NCBI GenBank assembly: GCA_958349535.1
Contig: CATWDJ010000005.1
Coordinates: 1 to 64,000 of the forward strand
Length of the DNA stretch: 64,000 bases
Direction of reading: 5' to 3'
Source: Maccoyibacter sp900556645
GTDB lineage: Bacteria; Bacillota; Clostridia; Lachnospirales; Lachnospiraceae
Translations under genes and position numbers: made by a program
Part shown: positions 36,101-45,601 of the stretch, in pieces
Numbering within the stretch: the first letter of the stretch is position 1
Layout: each line of letters starts with the position of its first letter
Notes under the pieces: model-generated
What the model saw: only the letters and a program-made list of their open reading frames with translations
Told to the model about the DNA's origin: nothing
Databases searched by the model: none

Positions 36101-37588
36101 ATGAACAGTTCAATTATTCGCTATATTTTAGGACACGTTTTAAAAATCGAAGGCATTCTGATGCTTCTCCCCTGCACAGTTGCCCTTATCTATGGGGAGA
36201 ATGTAGGTTTTTATTACTTAATCACTGCCGTGCTCTGTTTTCTTTTTGGAACGCTGATGACTCTGCGAAAGCCGGCGGATTATGTTTTTTATCTGAAGGA
36301 AGGCTGCATTGCCACCTCCCTCAGTTGGATATTTTTGAGTATCTTTGGTGCTTTGCCTTTTTGGCTTACCGGCGAGATTCCGTCTTTTACAAATGCTTTG
36401 TTTGAGACCATTTCCGGTTTTACCACCACCGGAGCCAGCATTTTAAGTGATGTGGAGACATTATCCCACACTTCCTTATTTTGGCGGAGCTTTACCCATT
36501 GGATTGGCGGCATGGGCGTATTAGTATTCCTTCTTGCCATCATTCCCCTTAGCGGCGGCTCCCATATTAACCTGATGCGGGCAGAAAGTCCGGGACCTTC
36601 CGTAGGAAAATTAGTTCCGAAGGTAAAATACACCGCAAGACTTTTATACCTCATTTATTTTGGTATGACGATCTTGGAAATTATTTTCCTGCTTTTGGGC
36701 GGAATGCCTGTCTTTGACGCTTTAACCACCAGTTTTGGTACTGCTGGCACCGGAGGTTTCGGAATCAAAAATGACAGTATTATGGGATATTCCCCTTACC
36801 TGCAATGGGTAGTTACCATTTTTATGATTTTATTTGGTGTGAATTTTAACGCCTATTACCTTCTGGTATTCCGTAAATTTAAGAAAGCCCTTCAAGTGGA
36901 AGAGGTACGATGCTATTTTGCAATTATTGCAGTTGCCACTGCTATTATCTTTTTCAATATCTTAGATACCTCGGCAGGCATTTTTGACGCACTGACCCAT
37001 TCCTCTTTCCAAGTGGCTTCTATCATTACCACCACGGGATTTTCCACGGTGGACTTTAACCTATGGCCTCAGACCAGCAAAACCGTATTGGTGCTTTTAA
37101 TGTTTGTGGGTGCCTGTGCCGGCAGTACCGGAGGCGGTATCAAGGTTTCCCGTTTTATGGTACTGGTGAAAACCCTGATTAAGGAGTTAAATTCTTATAT
37201 CCATCCAAAGAGTATTAAGAAAATCAAGATGGAATATAAACCGGTGGAGCATGAGGTTGTTCGTGCCATAAATGTATATTTTATCACATTTATGCTGATT
37301 TTTTCCGCCTCAGTTCTTGCTATATCCTTTGACGGAAAAGATTTGGTTACAAACTTTACGGCGGTTGCCGCCACCATCAACAACATCGGACCGGGACTGG
37401 AAATGGTGGGACCTACGGAGAACTTTAGTCTCTTCTCCCCATTTTCTAAATATGTATTGATGTTTGATATGTTAGCCGGAAGACTGGAACTCTTCCCGCT
37501 GTTAATATTATTCCATCCTGCTATCTGGAAAGATTTATTTGCCCAGAAACGCAGAACGAAAAAAGAAGAGGTATCCCCAAAGTCATAA
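36101..37588 (+). CDS. trkH: Trk potassium uptake protein TrkH
   Basis: This 495-residue membrane protein of the TrkH/KtrB family has about ten hydrophobic segments and filter-like loops such as TTTGASIL, GTAGTGGFGIKN, TTTGFSTVD and NNIGPGLEMVG, one per repeat. It forms the K+ pore that TrkA controls. RBS GGAGG precedes the ATG at 36101. The stop codon lies in the loop of the terminator hairpin. Confidence 0.95.
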   Translation: MNSSIIRYILGHVLKIEGILMLLPCTVALIYGENVGFYYLITAVLCFLFGTLMTLRKPADYVFYLKEGCIATSLSWIFLSIFGALPFWLTGEIPSFTNALFETISGFTTTGASILSDVETLSHTSLFWRSFTHWIGGMGVLVFLLAIIPLSGGSHINLMRAESPGPSVGKLVPKVKYTARLLYLIYFGMTILEIIFLLLGGMPVFDALTTSFGTAGTGGFGIKNDSIMGYSPYLQWVVTIFMILFGVNFNAYYLLVFRKFKKALQVEEVRCYFAIIAVATAIIFFNILDTSAGIFDALTHSSFQVASIITTTGFSTVDFNLWPQTSKTVLVLLMFVGACAGSTGGGIKVSRFMVLVKTLIKELNSYIHPKSIKKIKMEYKPVEHEVVRAINVYFITFMLIFSASVLAISFDGKDLVTNFTAVAATINNIGPGLEMVGPTENFSLFSPFSKYVLMFDMLAGRLELFPLLILFHPAIWKDLFAQKRRTKKEEVSPKS

Positions 37589-37610
37589 GACTGAGGGATA
37601 CCCCTTTTTT
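37570..37610 (+). terminator. Terminator overlapping the trkH stop codon
   Basis: GGTATCCC (37570-37577) pairs with GGGATACC (37595-37602), extended by AGTC/GACT, and is followed by TTTTTT. The trkH TAA is in the loop. Confidence 0.85.
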
Positions 37611-38226
37611 ATCCTCCCAAGGTGACATCCTGCCGCTGATACCACTCCAGAGCTTCCAGAAAATCTCTCTCTTTGTAATCCGGCCAATAATTCTCCTTCA
37701 CATAAAAATCCGAATATACCGACTGTATGGGCAGAAAACCGGAGAGCCTTCTCATGCCGCCCCAACGGATAATCATATCAATTCTGGAAATATCATGGGA
37801 ATAGGGCTTCCCGTCGATTCCTATATGAGACAGATCCCACTCCCATCCATAGTTTACCAGAAAATTCAATCGGATTCCTCCTCCGTTGATACGGCTTCTG
37901 TTGCAATAGGGAATCAGTTCTCTGGGAAAACATTTGGACTCTGTATTTCCTATAACCAGAAGGTCTGCTCCTTCCTCACACAGCATTTCCACAGCCTCCA
38001 CACAGGCACTCTGAAAGGCTGCAAACTGCTCTTTGGGACGTTTGCAGTTGTCCGTGGTAAATCCGTAATAGGTCAGTTCCTGCACTCCATATTCTTTTGC
38101 CTTTCGCAACAATTCAATTCCCGGATGCAAGCCGTATTGATACCCGTCCTTTTTTTCCATGTTATGTTCCAATGCCCAGCGTCTGTTGCCGTCCGGTATG
38201 ATTCCGATATGTTTTGGTACTCTCAT
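37609..38226 (-). CDS. Divergent cis-prenyltransferase (UppS-family) homologue
   Basis: This 205-residue protein resembles undecaprenyl diphosphate synthase. HIGIIPDGNRRWALEH near the N-terminus keeps the catalytic Asp region, and ELTYYGFTTDNCKRP matches the LTLYAFSTENWKRP block. The C-terminal block reads RWGGMRRLSGFLPIQSVYSDFYV where the usual enzyme has RTSGExRLSNFLLWQ and a Glu in the last motif. It is also shorter than typical (about 240-250). It may make a different or shorter isoprenoid, or be non-catalytic. ATG at 38226 follows GAGAGG. Confidence 0.8.
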   Translation of the reverse strand: MRVPKHIGIIPDGNRRWALEHNMEKKDGYQYGLHPGIELLRKAKEYGVQELTYYGFTTDNCKRPKEQFAAFQSACVEAVEMLCEEGADLLVIGNTESKCFPRELIPYCNRSRINGGGIRLNFLVNYGWEWDLSHIGIDGKPYSHDISRIDMIIRWGGMRRLSGFLPIQSVYSDFYVKENYWPDYKERDFLEALEWYQRQDVTLGG

Positions 38227-38285
38227 AAAACCTCTCTTCTTCCTTTTTTACAAGTATTGCCAATTGCACAACAAAATATCCATAT

Positions 38286-38315
38286 CAAAAGAGACAGCCT
38301 TTTCAGACTGTCTCT
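38286..38315 (-). terminator. Terminator of the Cache chemoreceptor gene
   Basis: AGAGACAG (38290-38297) pairs with CTGTCTCT (38308-38315), with TTTTG following on the minus strand. Confidence 0.75.
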
Positions 38316-38342
38316 CGTAGCTTTTATGTTTCAGATATCCTA

Positions 38343-40358
38343 TTAAATCTTAAAGTGTTTCATCTCATCAGCCAGCTTCTCTGCATGCTCTGCAACGCTT
38401 TGTGCAGACTGTGCCACGTTCTCACTATTGTCCGTAACACTTAATGCCTCCTGTGCTAAATTCTCTGAGGTTGCCAGAATCTCTTCTGCACTGGCTGACT
38501 GCTCTTGGGTAATTGCCGCTACGGAGGTTGCTACCTCATCCACCTTATTGACATTGGCAATCATCTCCTGAACCAAATCATTGGTCTCTCCAATGGTCTT
38601 ATAAATATCGTGGAAGGTATGATATGCCGTGGTAATTAATTCCTCACTGTCATTGATGTTCTGAGCACTTATTTTGGTTTTATCTACCGCATCATCTACC
38701 AGTGTATTGATTTCTGCCGTAATTGCTGATATTTTATCAACGGCTCCTGCACTTGTCTCCGCCAGATTACGAATTTCTTCCGCAACAACGGCAAATCCTT
38801 TTCCTGCCTCTCCTGCTCTGGCTGCTTCAATGGCTGCATTCAATGAAAGCAAGTTGGTCTGAGATGCTATATCTCCGATAATCTCTACAAACTTGGTAAT
38901 TTCCTCGATGGACTCTCCCACATGACCCACGGCTGCCTCCAACTGTGTAACGGATTTCTGGATGTCGTCCATGGCACGTTTTACCTTGTCCATGTCATCT
39001 CTTCCTTTACCGGAAATCACAACCGTATCCTTCATTTTCTTGCTGGCATCGCTTCCAATCTGATCTGCTTCAGAAACAATCATTGCCAACGACGTAGCAT
39101 TCTCTGCCACCTCTGTTACGGATTTTGCCAGCTCCTCTACGGTTGCATTCAGCTCTTTCATGGCGGAGGACTGGGTTGCCGCCGAACCATATAAGGTTTC
39201 TGACACGGCACTGCTGTTTTCTGCCTGCTGATTCAACTGACCGGATATGGAGAAAATATCTCCGATGGTTCCTCTCATGGTTCCGATAAATTCCTTCATC
39301 CTGTTTCCCATAACAGCCACTTCATCCTCACCTTTTGTCTGAACCTCAACGGTAAAGTCACCTTCAGTAATTCTACCGATATCACTGGTCAGGGATTTAA
39401 TCGGTCCTACTACGATATGTACGATTCTTTCTACCAAAATTCCAATGATAATTATTGCTATTATCATGATGAAAATAATCTTCTTCTGTAAATTTCCTAA
39501 ATCTTCCAGTACCGTGCTTTCTTTTACATTGGAAACCAGTACCCAGCTAGTGCCTTTTACCGGTTCTATCTCTACATAGTAAACGGTTTTTCCCACCTTA
39601 ACTGTCTGTACTTTTCCATCCGCACTATCTATTTTATCCGCAATGGCTCTGATATAAGCATCTTCGCTATCCTTAGATACACTCTGTGCCACCAACTCCT
39701 TATCTTTATGTGCCAGAATTGTATTACTGTCCGTATCTACCAAAAAGGCATAGCCATCGCCCATAACCTTAATGTCCGATACCATTTCAGAAGCATAACT
39801 CAGAAAAACATCCGTTGCCGCAACAGTTTTTGCACCATTATTCGTCTGAATTAATGCACTGGCACTTACAATAAACGCTCCGCTGTCTGCATCTAAATAT
39901 GGTGCACCAAAGGCAAATGTCTCATGGGTCAGACCTTCCTGATACCAATCTCTCTCTGTGACCACATAATCCGCATCCGGTACCCATCCTGACATATCCA
40001 CGTATTTTCCCTGATCATCCCCTACATAAACACCGTTTGGATAATCTTCACTCATACCTACGGTAGTTGCCAGGTAAGTTTTCTCCATTTCTTCACTCAT
40101 AGGAACCGTCTGCATTGTGTTCTGCACCATGTCCAGGGTGTTCAGAATACCTGTTGTCCATGTCTCCAGCTCTTTTGTATTCATCTTAGATTCCGCCTTC
40201 AGCAAGTCCTTTGCTTCCCGGACAATAATCTCCTTTGATGCCACATAAGAGATTACAATAATAGCTATAATTGCAATTGCAACACACGGAAGTATGGTTT
40301 TCAGTAACTTTGCCTTGATTCCTTTCAATGGCTTACTTTTTTTCATTTCATTATCCAT
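38343..40358 (-). CDS. Methyl-accepting chemotaxis protein with Cache sensor
   Basis: This 671-residue chemoreceptor has TM1 at about 23-45, an extracellular dCache-type sensor (about 46-285, with GVYVGDDQGKYVD and YAFLVDTDSNTILAHKD), TM2 at about 290-312 and HAMP near 313-365. A signalling domain follows with the tip IASQTNLLSLNAAIEAARAGEAGKGFAVVAEEIRNLAE near 495-530. It likely detects a small metabolite and signals to CheA/CheW. ATG at 40358 follows AAGGAGG. The promoter is at 40393-40421. Confidence 0.93.
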   Translation of the reverse strand: MDNEMKKSKPLKGIKAKLLKTILPCVAIAIIAIIVISYVASKEIIVREAKDLLKAESKMNTKELETWTTGILNTLDMVQNTMQTVPMSEEMEKTYLATTVGMSEDYPNGVYVGDDQGKYVDMSGWVPDADYVVTERDWYQEGLTHETFAFGAPYLDADSGAFIVSASALIQTNNGAKTVAATDVFLSYASEMVSDIKVMGDGYAFLVDTDSNTILAHKDKELVAQSVSKDSEDAYIRAIADKIDSADGKVQTVKVGKTVYYVEIEPVKGTSWVLVSNVKESTVLEDLGNLQKKIIFIMIIAIIIIGILVERIVHIVVGPIKSLTSDIGRITEGDFTVEVQTKGEDEVAVMGNRMKEFIGTMRGTIGDIFSISGQLNQQAENSSAVSETLYGSAATQSSAMKELNATVEELAKSVTEVAENATSLAMIVSEADQIGSDASKKMKDTVVISGKGRDDMDKVKRAMDDIQKSVTQLEAAVGHVGESIEEITKFVEIIGDIASQTNLLSLNAAIEAARAGEAGKGFAVVAEEIRNLAETSAGAVDKISAITAEINTLVDDAVDKTKISAQNINDSEELITTAYHTFHDIYKTIGETNDLVQEMIANVNKVDEVATSVAAITQEQSASAEEILATSENLAQEALSVTDNSENVAQSAQSVAEHAEKLADEMKHFKI

Positions 40359-40392
40359 AATTTTTCCTCCTTGGTTCCCTTAGCTTACTACC

Positions 40393-40421
40393 ATTTTATT
40401 AAATTTTTAACGTGTTTGCAA
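40393..40421 (-). promoter_or_regulatory. Promoter of the Cache chemoreceptor gene
   Basis: TTGCAA (40416-40421), a 17-base spacer and TAAAAT (40393-40398) on the minus strand, about 35 bases before the start. Confidence 0.6.
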
Positions 40422-40473
40422 TATTTTTTTCAGATAATATGCTTTTATTCCAAAAATTTGCATGATTATTCAA

Positions 40474-40647
40474 TCAAATCATTTCGTATTGCAACATTTC
40501 ATATTTCAGTCGGCTTCCCTCCTGTATCTCCGGAGGCAGCAATGCCCTTGCCACACATTTCAGTTCCTCCTGGGACTGCTCCTCCTGCTGCAAATATGCA
40601 TAATCCCCATCTATTCTCTCTACAATATAATCAATTCTCTCAAACAT
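40474..40647 (-). CDS. Small DUF3006-type protein
   Basis: This 57-codon gene begins ATG at 40647 after AGAGAGGATAAAT and ends TGA at 40474. The product starts MFERIDYIVERIDGDYAYLQ, matching the DUF3006 pattern (short basic/acidic protein with a 'DRIEGDYAVLE' core), and ends LKYEMLQYEMI. The function is unknown. It begins 15 bases after the map stop and is probably its cotranscribed neighbour. Confidence 0.75.
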   Translation of the reverse strand: MFERIDYIVERIDGDYAYLQQEEQSQEELKCVARALLPPEIQEGSRLKYEMLQYEMI

Positions 40648-40662
40648 ATTTATCCTCTCTGT

Positions 40663-41532
40663 CTAATAAGACAACACCTCGTAGCCCTCTTCGGTTACCA
40701 ATACCATAACCTCCCATTGGGCACTTGGTTTGCCATCCTGTGTATATACGGTCCAATCATTCTCATCATCAATATAGATATCCACGCCGCCCATATTGAC
40801 CATCGGTTCTATGGTAAATACCATCCCCGGGACCATCAGCATATCCGTTCCCTGCTTGGTGTTATATCCAACCCAAGGGTCTTCGTGAAACTCTAATCCG
40901 ATTCCGTGACCTCCGATTTCTCTTACCACGGTGTAACCGTTGGCATAGGCATGATCGTGAACTGCCTGTCCCATATCTCCCAGAAATCCCCAAGGCTTTA
41001 CCTGTTCCAGACCTTTTTCCACACATTCCTTTGCCACTTCCACCAGACGTTTCTTTTCCGGTGACACTTCCCCGATACAGAACATACGGGAGGAATCGGA
41101 AAAATATCCGTTCAAAATGGTGGAACAATCCACATTCACAATATCCCCTTCCTGTAAAACATCTTCCTTGGAAGGGATTCCGTGGCAAACCTGCTCGTTG
41201 ACAGAAGTGCAGACACTTTTGGGAAAGCCCTGATAATGCAACGGTGCCGGAATTCCTCCCATTGCCGTGGTTCTCTCATAGACCATGGCATCGATTTCCT
41301 CGGTAGTCATTCCGGCTTTGATATGCTCCGCCACATAATCCAGCACCGCAATGTTTATCACCGCACTTGCTTTCATTCCCTCAATCTGATCCTTCGTCTT
41401 GATAATCTTGTGGGGCGGAACCTTATGTCCTTTACTTCTGTATAATTCAATTTTATCGTCAAATGTCTGATGGCAGGCTTTATACTTTTTTCCACTGCCG
41501 CACCAGCACGGCTCATTTCTTCCTATTTTCAT
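40663..41532 (-). CDS. map: Methionine aminopeptidase with SEC-C zinc motif
   Basis: This 289-residue enzyme removes N-terminal Met from new proteins. The first 25 residues form a SEC-C zinc motif (NEPCWCGSGKKYKACH), and the rest is a type I methionine aminopeptidase with metal ligands in VNVDCSTILNGYFSDSSR, GHGIGLEFHEDP, FTIEPMV and the terminal WEVMVLVTE. ATG at 41532 follows AGAGGAAAAC. The SurA-N-like gene ends 8 bases upstream. Confidence 0.94.
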   Translation of the reverse strand: MKIGRNEPCWCGSGKKYKACHQTFDDKIELYRSKGHKVPPHKIIKTKDQIEGMKASAVINIAVLDYVAEHIKAGMTTEEIDAMVYERTTAMGGIPAPLHYQGFPKSVCTSVNEQVCHGIPSKEDVLQEGDIVNVDCSTILNGYFSDSSRMFCIGEVSPEKKRLVEVAKECVEKGLEQVKPWGFLGDMGQAVHDHAYANGYTVVREIGGHGIGLEFHEDPWVGYNTKQGTDMLMVPGMVFTIEPMVNMGGVDIYIDDENDWTVYTQDGKPSAQWEVMVLVTEEGYEVLSY

Positions 41533-41540
41533 GTTTTCCT

Positions 41541-42203
41541 CTAATCTTCCAATGAATGTTCCAGCGTTACTTCTCCTAAAACCACCTGTTCCCACAGCTC
41601 TTCATTGATGGTCAGTTCATGCTCCTGTAACATAGCCTGATAGGATTTTCCGCTATAATCATAGGACCCAAAATTCTTTTTATTTTCTTCTGCCAAAATT
41701 CCCTGATATTTCTCTGCAAGTGCTGATTTTTCTGCCATGCGAAAAATCATTTCATCGGTAATTCCCGCTCTTTGTTTTTGTTCTTCCTCCAAATCGTAAC
41801 TCAAATCGGAAGCACTGCTTTCGGCTATCTGTGCTTCCTCCTCAGTTAATTGGATATTTCTCTTTGTAGCTTCCTCGTAGAAAAGCATATGATGGATTGC
41901 CGTATTCAATACTGCTTCTTTACTGCTTAAACGGATAAATTCTCCGTTGGTATGCAGATTCCAATATTCCGAAGTGTCTTTGTCATTATATACCATTGCG
42001 TTTTTTTCTATCTGTCTTTCCTCCATGGCAATGTAATAATTGACCTCTTCCAAAGTATAGGCTTTTCCGTCCAATTCAAATACGGTATCCTGCAAATGCT
42101 CCTTATAAGAAAATTCCTTTTTTTCTCCCACCCGATAAGCCGCAAAAATCATCCCTGCACTTACTGCCAGAATTCCGACGATTGCCAGAATTGTTTTTTT
42201 CAC
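41541..42203 (-). CDS. Membrane-anchored SurA_N-like protein
   Basis: This 220-residue protein has an N-terminal signal-anchor (KKTILAIVGILAVSAGMIFAAYRVG) and a helical extracellular domain. That domain recalls the chaperone part of SurA/PrsA-type peptidyl-prolyl isomerases (DGKAYTLEEVNYYI, MLFYEEATKRNIQLTEEE) but has no parvulin domain. It may be a secretion chaperone or unrelated. It lies between yqeY (12 bases upstream) and map (8 bases downstream). Confident as a gene, tentative in function. Confidence 0.7.
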   Translation of the reverse strand: MKKTILAIVGILAVSAGMIFAAYRVGEKKEFSYKEHLQDTVFELDGKAYTLEEVNYYIAMEERQIEKNAMVYNDKDTSEYWNLHTNGEFIRLSSKEAVLNTAIHHMLFYEEATKRNIQLTEEEAQIAESSASDLSYDLEEEQKQRAGITDEMIFRMAEKSALAEKYQGILAEENKKNFGSYDYSGKSYQAMLQEHELTINEELWEQVVLGEVTLEHSLED

Positions 42204-42215
42204 TTCTGTCTCCTT

Positions 42216-42653
42216 TTACTGGCACAAACCTGCAACTACCTGATTAATCACTTTGCCGTCTGCCTTTCCTTTTAACTCCGGCATCACGTTTTTCATAATC
42301 ATTCCTTTGTTTTTTGTTTCCAACAAATCCGCAAACTTTTCTGTGATGTAGGCTCTGACTTCCTCCTCACTCATCAGAACCGGTGCGTATTCCTGCATTA
42401 CATCATAGCGGAACTGATATGCCTCCTTTAAATCCTGCCGCTCTGCCGGGCAGGTATCTATCTGCTCCTTGACGGTTTTCAACTCCTTTAAGATAATACG
42501 ATCTACCAATTCTTCTTTGATATCATCACGACAACCCTCGTCAATAGCCGCTTTCTTTACTGCGGAAACCAAAGCGGAAATTGCTTCCTTTCTCGGTTTG
42601 TCCTTTGCTTTCATGGCTGCTATCATGTCCTTTTGCAATTCTTCCATCTGCAT
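42216..42653 (-). CDS. yqeY: GatB/YqeY domain protein
   Basis: This 145-residue protein belongs to the YqeY family, related to the tail domain of GatB amidotransferase (LQKDMIAAMKAKDKPRKEAISALVSAVK; MKNVMPELKGKADGKVINQVV). The free-standing form has no settled function, though a tRNA-related role is suspected. ATG at 42653 follows AGGAGG; a longer frame upstream overlaps the NlpC/P60 gene and is not supported. Confidence 0.9.
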   Translation of the reverse strand: MQMEELQKDMIAAMKAKDKPRKEAISALVSAVKKAAIDEGCRDDIKEELVDRIILKELKTVKEQIDTCPAERQDLKEAYQFRYDVMQEYAPVLMSEEEVRAYITEKFADLLETKNKGMIMKNVMPELKGKADGKVINQVVAGLCQ

Positions 42654-42687
42654 AATCTCTTTTCCTCCTGCTCTGATATTTTTATTA

Positions 42688-43881
42688 TTATAAGACCCTT
42701 CTGACGCTGACAATCGTCTTATAGGTCGCATTGTCATAGGCTACGATTCCATACTTGGTTCCTTTGGCATGGACAATTTGTCCGTTGCCCATGTAAATTG
42801 CCACATGTCCGGCATAGCAAATCAAATCTCCCGGCTGTGCATTGGAATAGCTGACCTCCTGTCCGCAATTTCGCTGTGAGGCAGAGTAGCTCGGAATATT
42901 GATACCGAAATGTGCGTAAACGTAACTGGTAAATCCACTGCAGTCGGCTCCTGTATTCGGATCCTTTCCTCCCCACACATAAGGATTTCCCACAAACTGT
43001 AACGCATAATTCACAACATCTGAACCGCTGACTCCTGTGGTGTGGGGTGGATTCAGATTTCCGGTGGATGCACTTCCCGAAGCCCCTCCGCCGGAGCTTC
43101 CAGAGCTGCCGGAGCTGCTACTGCCGGAAGAAGAACTTCCACTGCTGCTGGATGTGGACGCCTGCTGTATAATCCGATTCTGTTCGGAAATGGTCTGCTT
43201 ATACTGACTTGCCAACTCTTTGGCATTGGCAATCTGGGTATCTGCATCTGCCTGCTGGCTTTTCAAGTTGTTCATGGTCTGCTGAAGCTGTGCCTGCTGC
43301 TGTTTTAACTCTTCCTCTGCCATCTCCAGCTCTGCCCGTTCATCCTCTACCTGCGACTTTAAGTCCTCTACCTGCTTTCTGGTTTCCTCATATGTAGTCA
43401 GCAGGTCTCTGTCATATCCGTATACCTCGTTGAAATACTCTACACGGTTCAGCATGTCCGCCATGCTTTTGGACTCCAAAATAGAGGATACCACCGCCGT
43501 ATCTCCTTTTTCATACATAAATTTGATACGTTTTTTCATTGCCTGATACTGCTTCTGCTCGTCTTCCTGTGCCTGCTCTAAGTCTGCTGTCACCTGCTCT
43601 AACTGCTTTTGGTTGGACGCAATCTCGTCCTCCAGAATCCCCACATCTACCAGAAGATTTACCAGTTCTTCATTGGTGGCACTGATTTCACTCTGAAGCT
43701 CTGACTTTTTATCTTGTAACTTATCTATTTTTTCATTTACCTCTTCCAGATTCTTCTCTGCTGTCTTTTTCTTATTCTTTGCAGAAGAAGTCGCCTGAAC
43801 CGGTTGTGGTGCTTCCATTGCAAGGGCTGCCACCAGCACTGCTGCCATGACAACACATATTTTTTTCCGTGGTTTTCTCAT
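42688..43881 (-). CDS. Secreted NlpC/P60 peptidoglycan hydrolase
   Basis: This 397-residue exported protein has a signal peptide (1-30), a long coiled-coil (about 35-240) as in CwlO/PcsB-type hydrolases, a Ser/Gly-rich linker (about 245-275) and a C-terminal NlpC/P60 domain. The NlpC/P60 domain has the catalytic Cys in GADCSGFTSYVY (about 312) and His in GHVAIYMGNG (about 356). It should cut peptide stems in the cell wall, and coiled-coil hydrolases are often activated by FtsEX. ATG at 43881 follows GAGGAGAG. An upstream terminator separates it from sipL. Confidence 0.93.
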   Translation of the reverse strand: MRKPRKKICVVMAAVLVAALAMEAPQPVQATSSAKNKKKTAEKNLEEVNEKIDKLQDKKSELQSEISATNEELVNLLVDVGILEDEIASNQKQLEQVTADLEQAQEDEQKQYQAMKKRIKFMYEKGDTAVVSSILESKSMADMLNRVEYFNEVYGYDRDLLTTYEETRKQVEDLKSQVEDERAELEMAEEELKQQQAQLQQTMNNLKSQQADADTQIANAKELASQYKQTISEQNRIIQQASTSSSSGSSSSGSSSSGSSGSSGGGASGSASTGNLNPPHTTGVSGSDVVNYALQFVGNPYVWGGKDPNTGADCSGFTSYVYAHFGINIPSYSASQRNCGQEVSYSNAQPGDLICYAGHVAIYMGNGQIVHAKGTKYGIVAYDNATYKTIVSVRRVL

Positions 43882-43932
43882 AGTTCTCTCCTCGTTTTTA
43901 TTTTTTTGCAAGAAAGAATTTTCTATCATTAT

Positions 43933-43965
43933 AAAAAGACTAACGGTACAATTACCGTCAGTCTT
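43933..43965 (-). terminator. Terminator of sipL
   Basis: AAGACT-N-ACGGTA (43936-43948) pairs with TACCGT-N-AGTCTT (43953-43965) and is followed by TTTTT on the minus strand. Confidence 0.85.
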
Positions 43966-44032
43966 AGTATATCATTGGCGTTCTTTCATTTCAACCGATT
44001 CCAGATTTTTCACACTTTCAAAACAAAGGGCT

Positions 44033-45595
44033 TCAGACTCCCATGGATTTTACAATCAGCAATTTATCTCCTTTTTTTACTTGATTACTACTCAGATCGT
44101 TAGTTGACATAATATCTTTCACTGTGGTGTGGTTTTCTTTTGCGATATTCCACAGTTCATCTTCTTCTTTTACAATATAGCCTACCAGTCCCGGAATCTG
44201 CTGCAGGCTCTCATAGTCTGCTTCCCTGCTTTCAATATCCTGAAGCTTTTTTCGTTTCTTGGTGGAAAAAGCAATCAGATTCAGATTGATAACCGCTTTG
44301 ATTTCCACCTGACTGTTGTCAATCAGAATCGTAGTCAACTGTTCCAGACCGCTTTCCAGCTCATATCTGCTATCCGGTTCTATTCCCGGCACCTCAATGG
44401 TCTGATGGAACGGTAAAAATCCTTTGAGGGAACTGATTGGCATATCGTCATCCGTGGTAATGTATAGCAATTCTACCGCTACGGTTCCCTCCACATACAC
44501 TCCATTTCCCGAAATTTCATGGGTATCAATCTGAATACTTCCTTCCCCGGAGCATACCTGCAAAATATTCTCCTGCTTTTCTTCTAATTGCAGCTTTTCC
44601 CCTGCCCTGCATTTCGCATTATTCTTCATCAGCAGATTTTCAAAAGTAATTTCCTCAAAGACCGGCTCCACCTCTTCTTTTAAGGAATACACGTCCTGCA
44701 ACATCTCAAACTCTTCCTCTTCCCACAGCTTGATGTCCAGTTCCGCCACTGCATCCACCATTAGCATTCTTTCTTCACCGTCATAATCCGGCTTTACCTC
44801 TACCTCAAAAGAGACATCCTCCACCCCCACATAGGAAACCAGATTGTCACGGCAGCCGCTGCAATCCACTTCCCCCTGTAACGGCACGGTGGTTTCCAGC
44901 CATTGCAGCCGTTCTTCCTCCTCATTGCCTTGATAGAGAATATAGAGAAGCAATTCTCCCGTGAAATAAATGACATCTTCTCCGATTCTGGATTCCAGTC
45001 CCCGAAGCTGTACATTTTTCCAAAGCAGTTCCCGGATGTTGGGCTTATTGGATGGAAGTATTACCTCATTTTTAAAACGGCAGGTATCCCGCTTTGCCGC
45101 CACCAGCTGCAAAGCCTGCATATTTTCTTTTTTTACCTCATAATCCTCTTCCCCATCCATGGCATAGCTGATTTCTTCGTCCTTGATTTCATCAATTACC
45201 GCCGTAAAAACCACCAAAGAGCGGATACTCAGTTTCCGGGAATTGATAATACCAATATTCAAATCCTCTATATCCCATTTTACTTTGACCGGGTCAAACT
45301 CCTCCGCACCATCCAGATTCAGATTCTCTGAAAAAGGAATACTTCCTTCTAAAAAAGCAATATTTCCCTCCTCCCCATCACTTCGATAAAGTACCTGAAA
45401 AATCAGACTTCCTTTCAAATGGACATGCCCGGCTTCTGCTTTTGCTTCCTCCAGATGGATGGTCCCTTTTGATGTAATAATCCGCATGATATCCGGCTTG
45501 CTTTCCGGCACGTTATAGTCGTCATCTAAGGTTATCTGGCTTATCGCCCGTCCTTTTTCATGGCTCATATGTATGTACTTTTTCTTTAATTCCAT
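44033..45595 (-). CDS. sipL: SipL-like spore coat morphogenetic protein (SPOCS + LysM)
   Basis: This 520-residue protein has repeated DUF3794/SPOCS domains (about 30-130, 175-275 and 330-430) and a C-terminal LysM (YIVKEEDELWNIAKENHTTVKDIMSTNDL, about 470-515). This matches SipL of clostridia, the partner of SpoIVA that anchors the coat to the forespore. ATG at 45595 uses the Shine-Dalgarno AAAGGAG, which lies inside the preceding terminator stem (45602-45649). Its transcription is likely sporulation-specific, though no sigma-E promoter could be assigned with confidence. Confidence 0.88.
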   Translation of the reverse strand: MELKKKYIHMSHEKGRAISQITLDDDYNVPESKPDIMRIITSKGTIHLEEAKAEAGHVHLKGSLIFQVLYRSDGEEGNIAFLEGSIPFSENLNLDGAEEFDPVKVKWDIEDLNIGIINSRKLSIRSLVVFTAVIDEIKDEEISYAMDGEEDYEVKKENMQALQLVAAKRDTCRFKNEVILPSNKPNIRELLWKNVQLRGLESRIGEDVIYFTGELLLYILYQGNEEEERLQWLETTVPLQGEVDCSGCRDNLVSYVGVEDVSFEVEVKPDYDGEERMLMVDAVAELDIKLWEEEEFEMLQDVYSLKEEVEPVFEEITFENLLMKNNAKCRAGEKLQLEEKQENILQVCSGEGSIQIDTHEISGNGVYVEGTVAVELLYITTDDDMPISSLKGFLPFHQTIEVPGIEPDSRYELESGLEQLTTILIDNSQVEIKAVINLNLIAFSTKKRKKLQDIESREADYESLQQIPGLVGYIVKEEDELWNIAKENHTTVKDIMSTNDLSSNQVKKGDKLLIVKSMGV

Positions 45596-45601
45596 TAAAA
45601 A

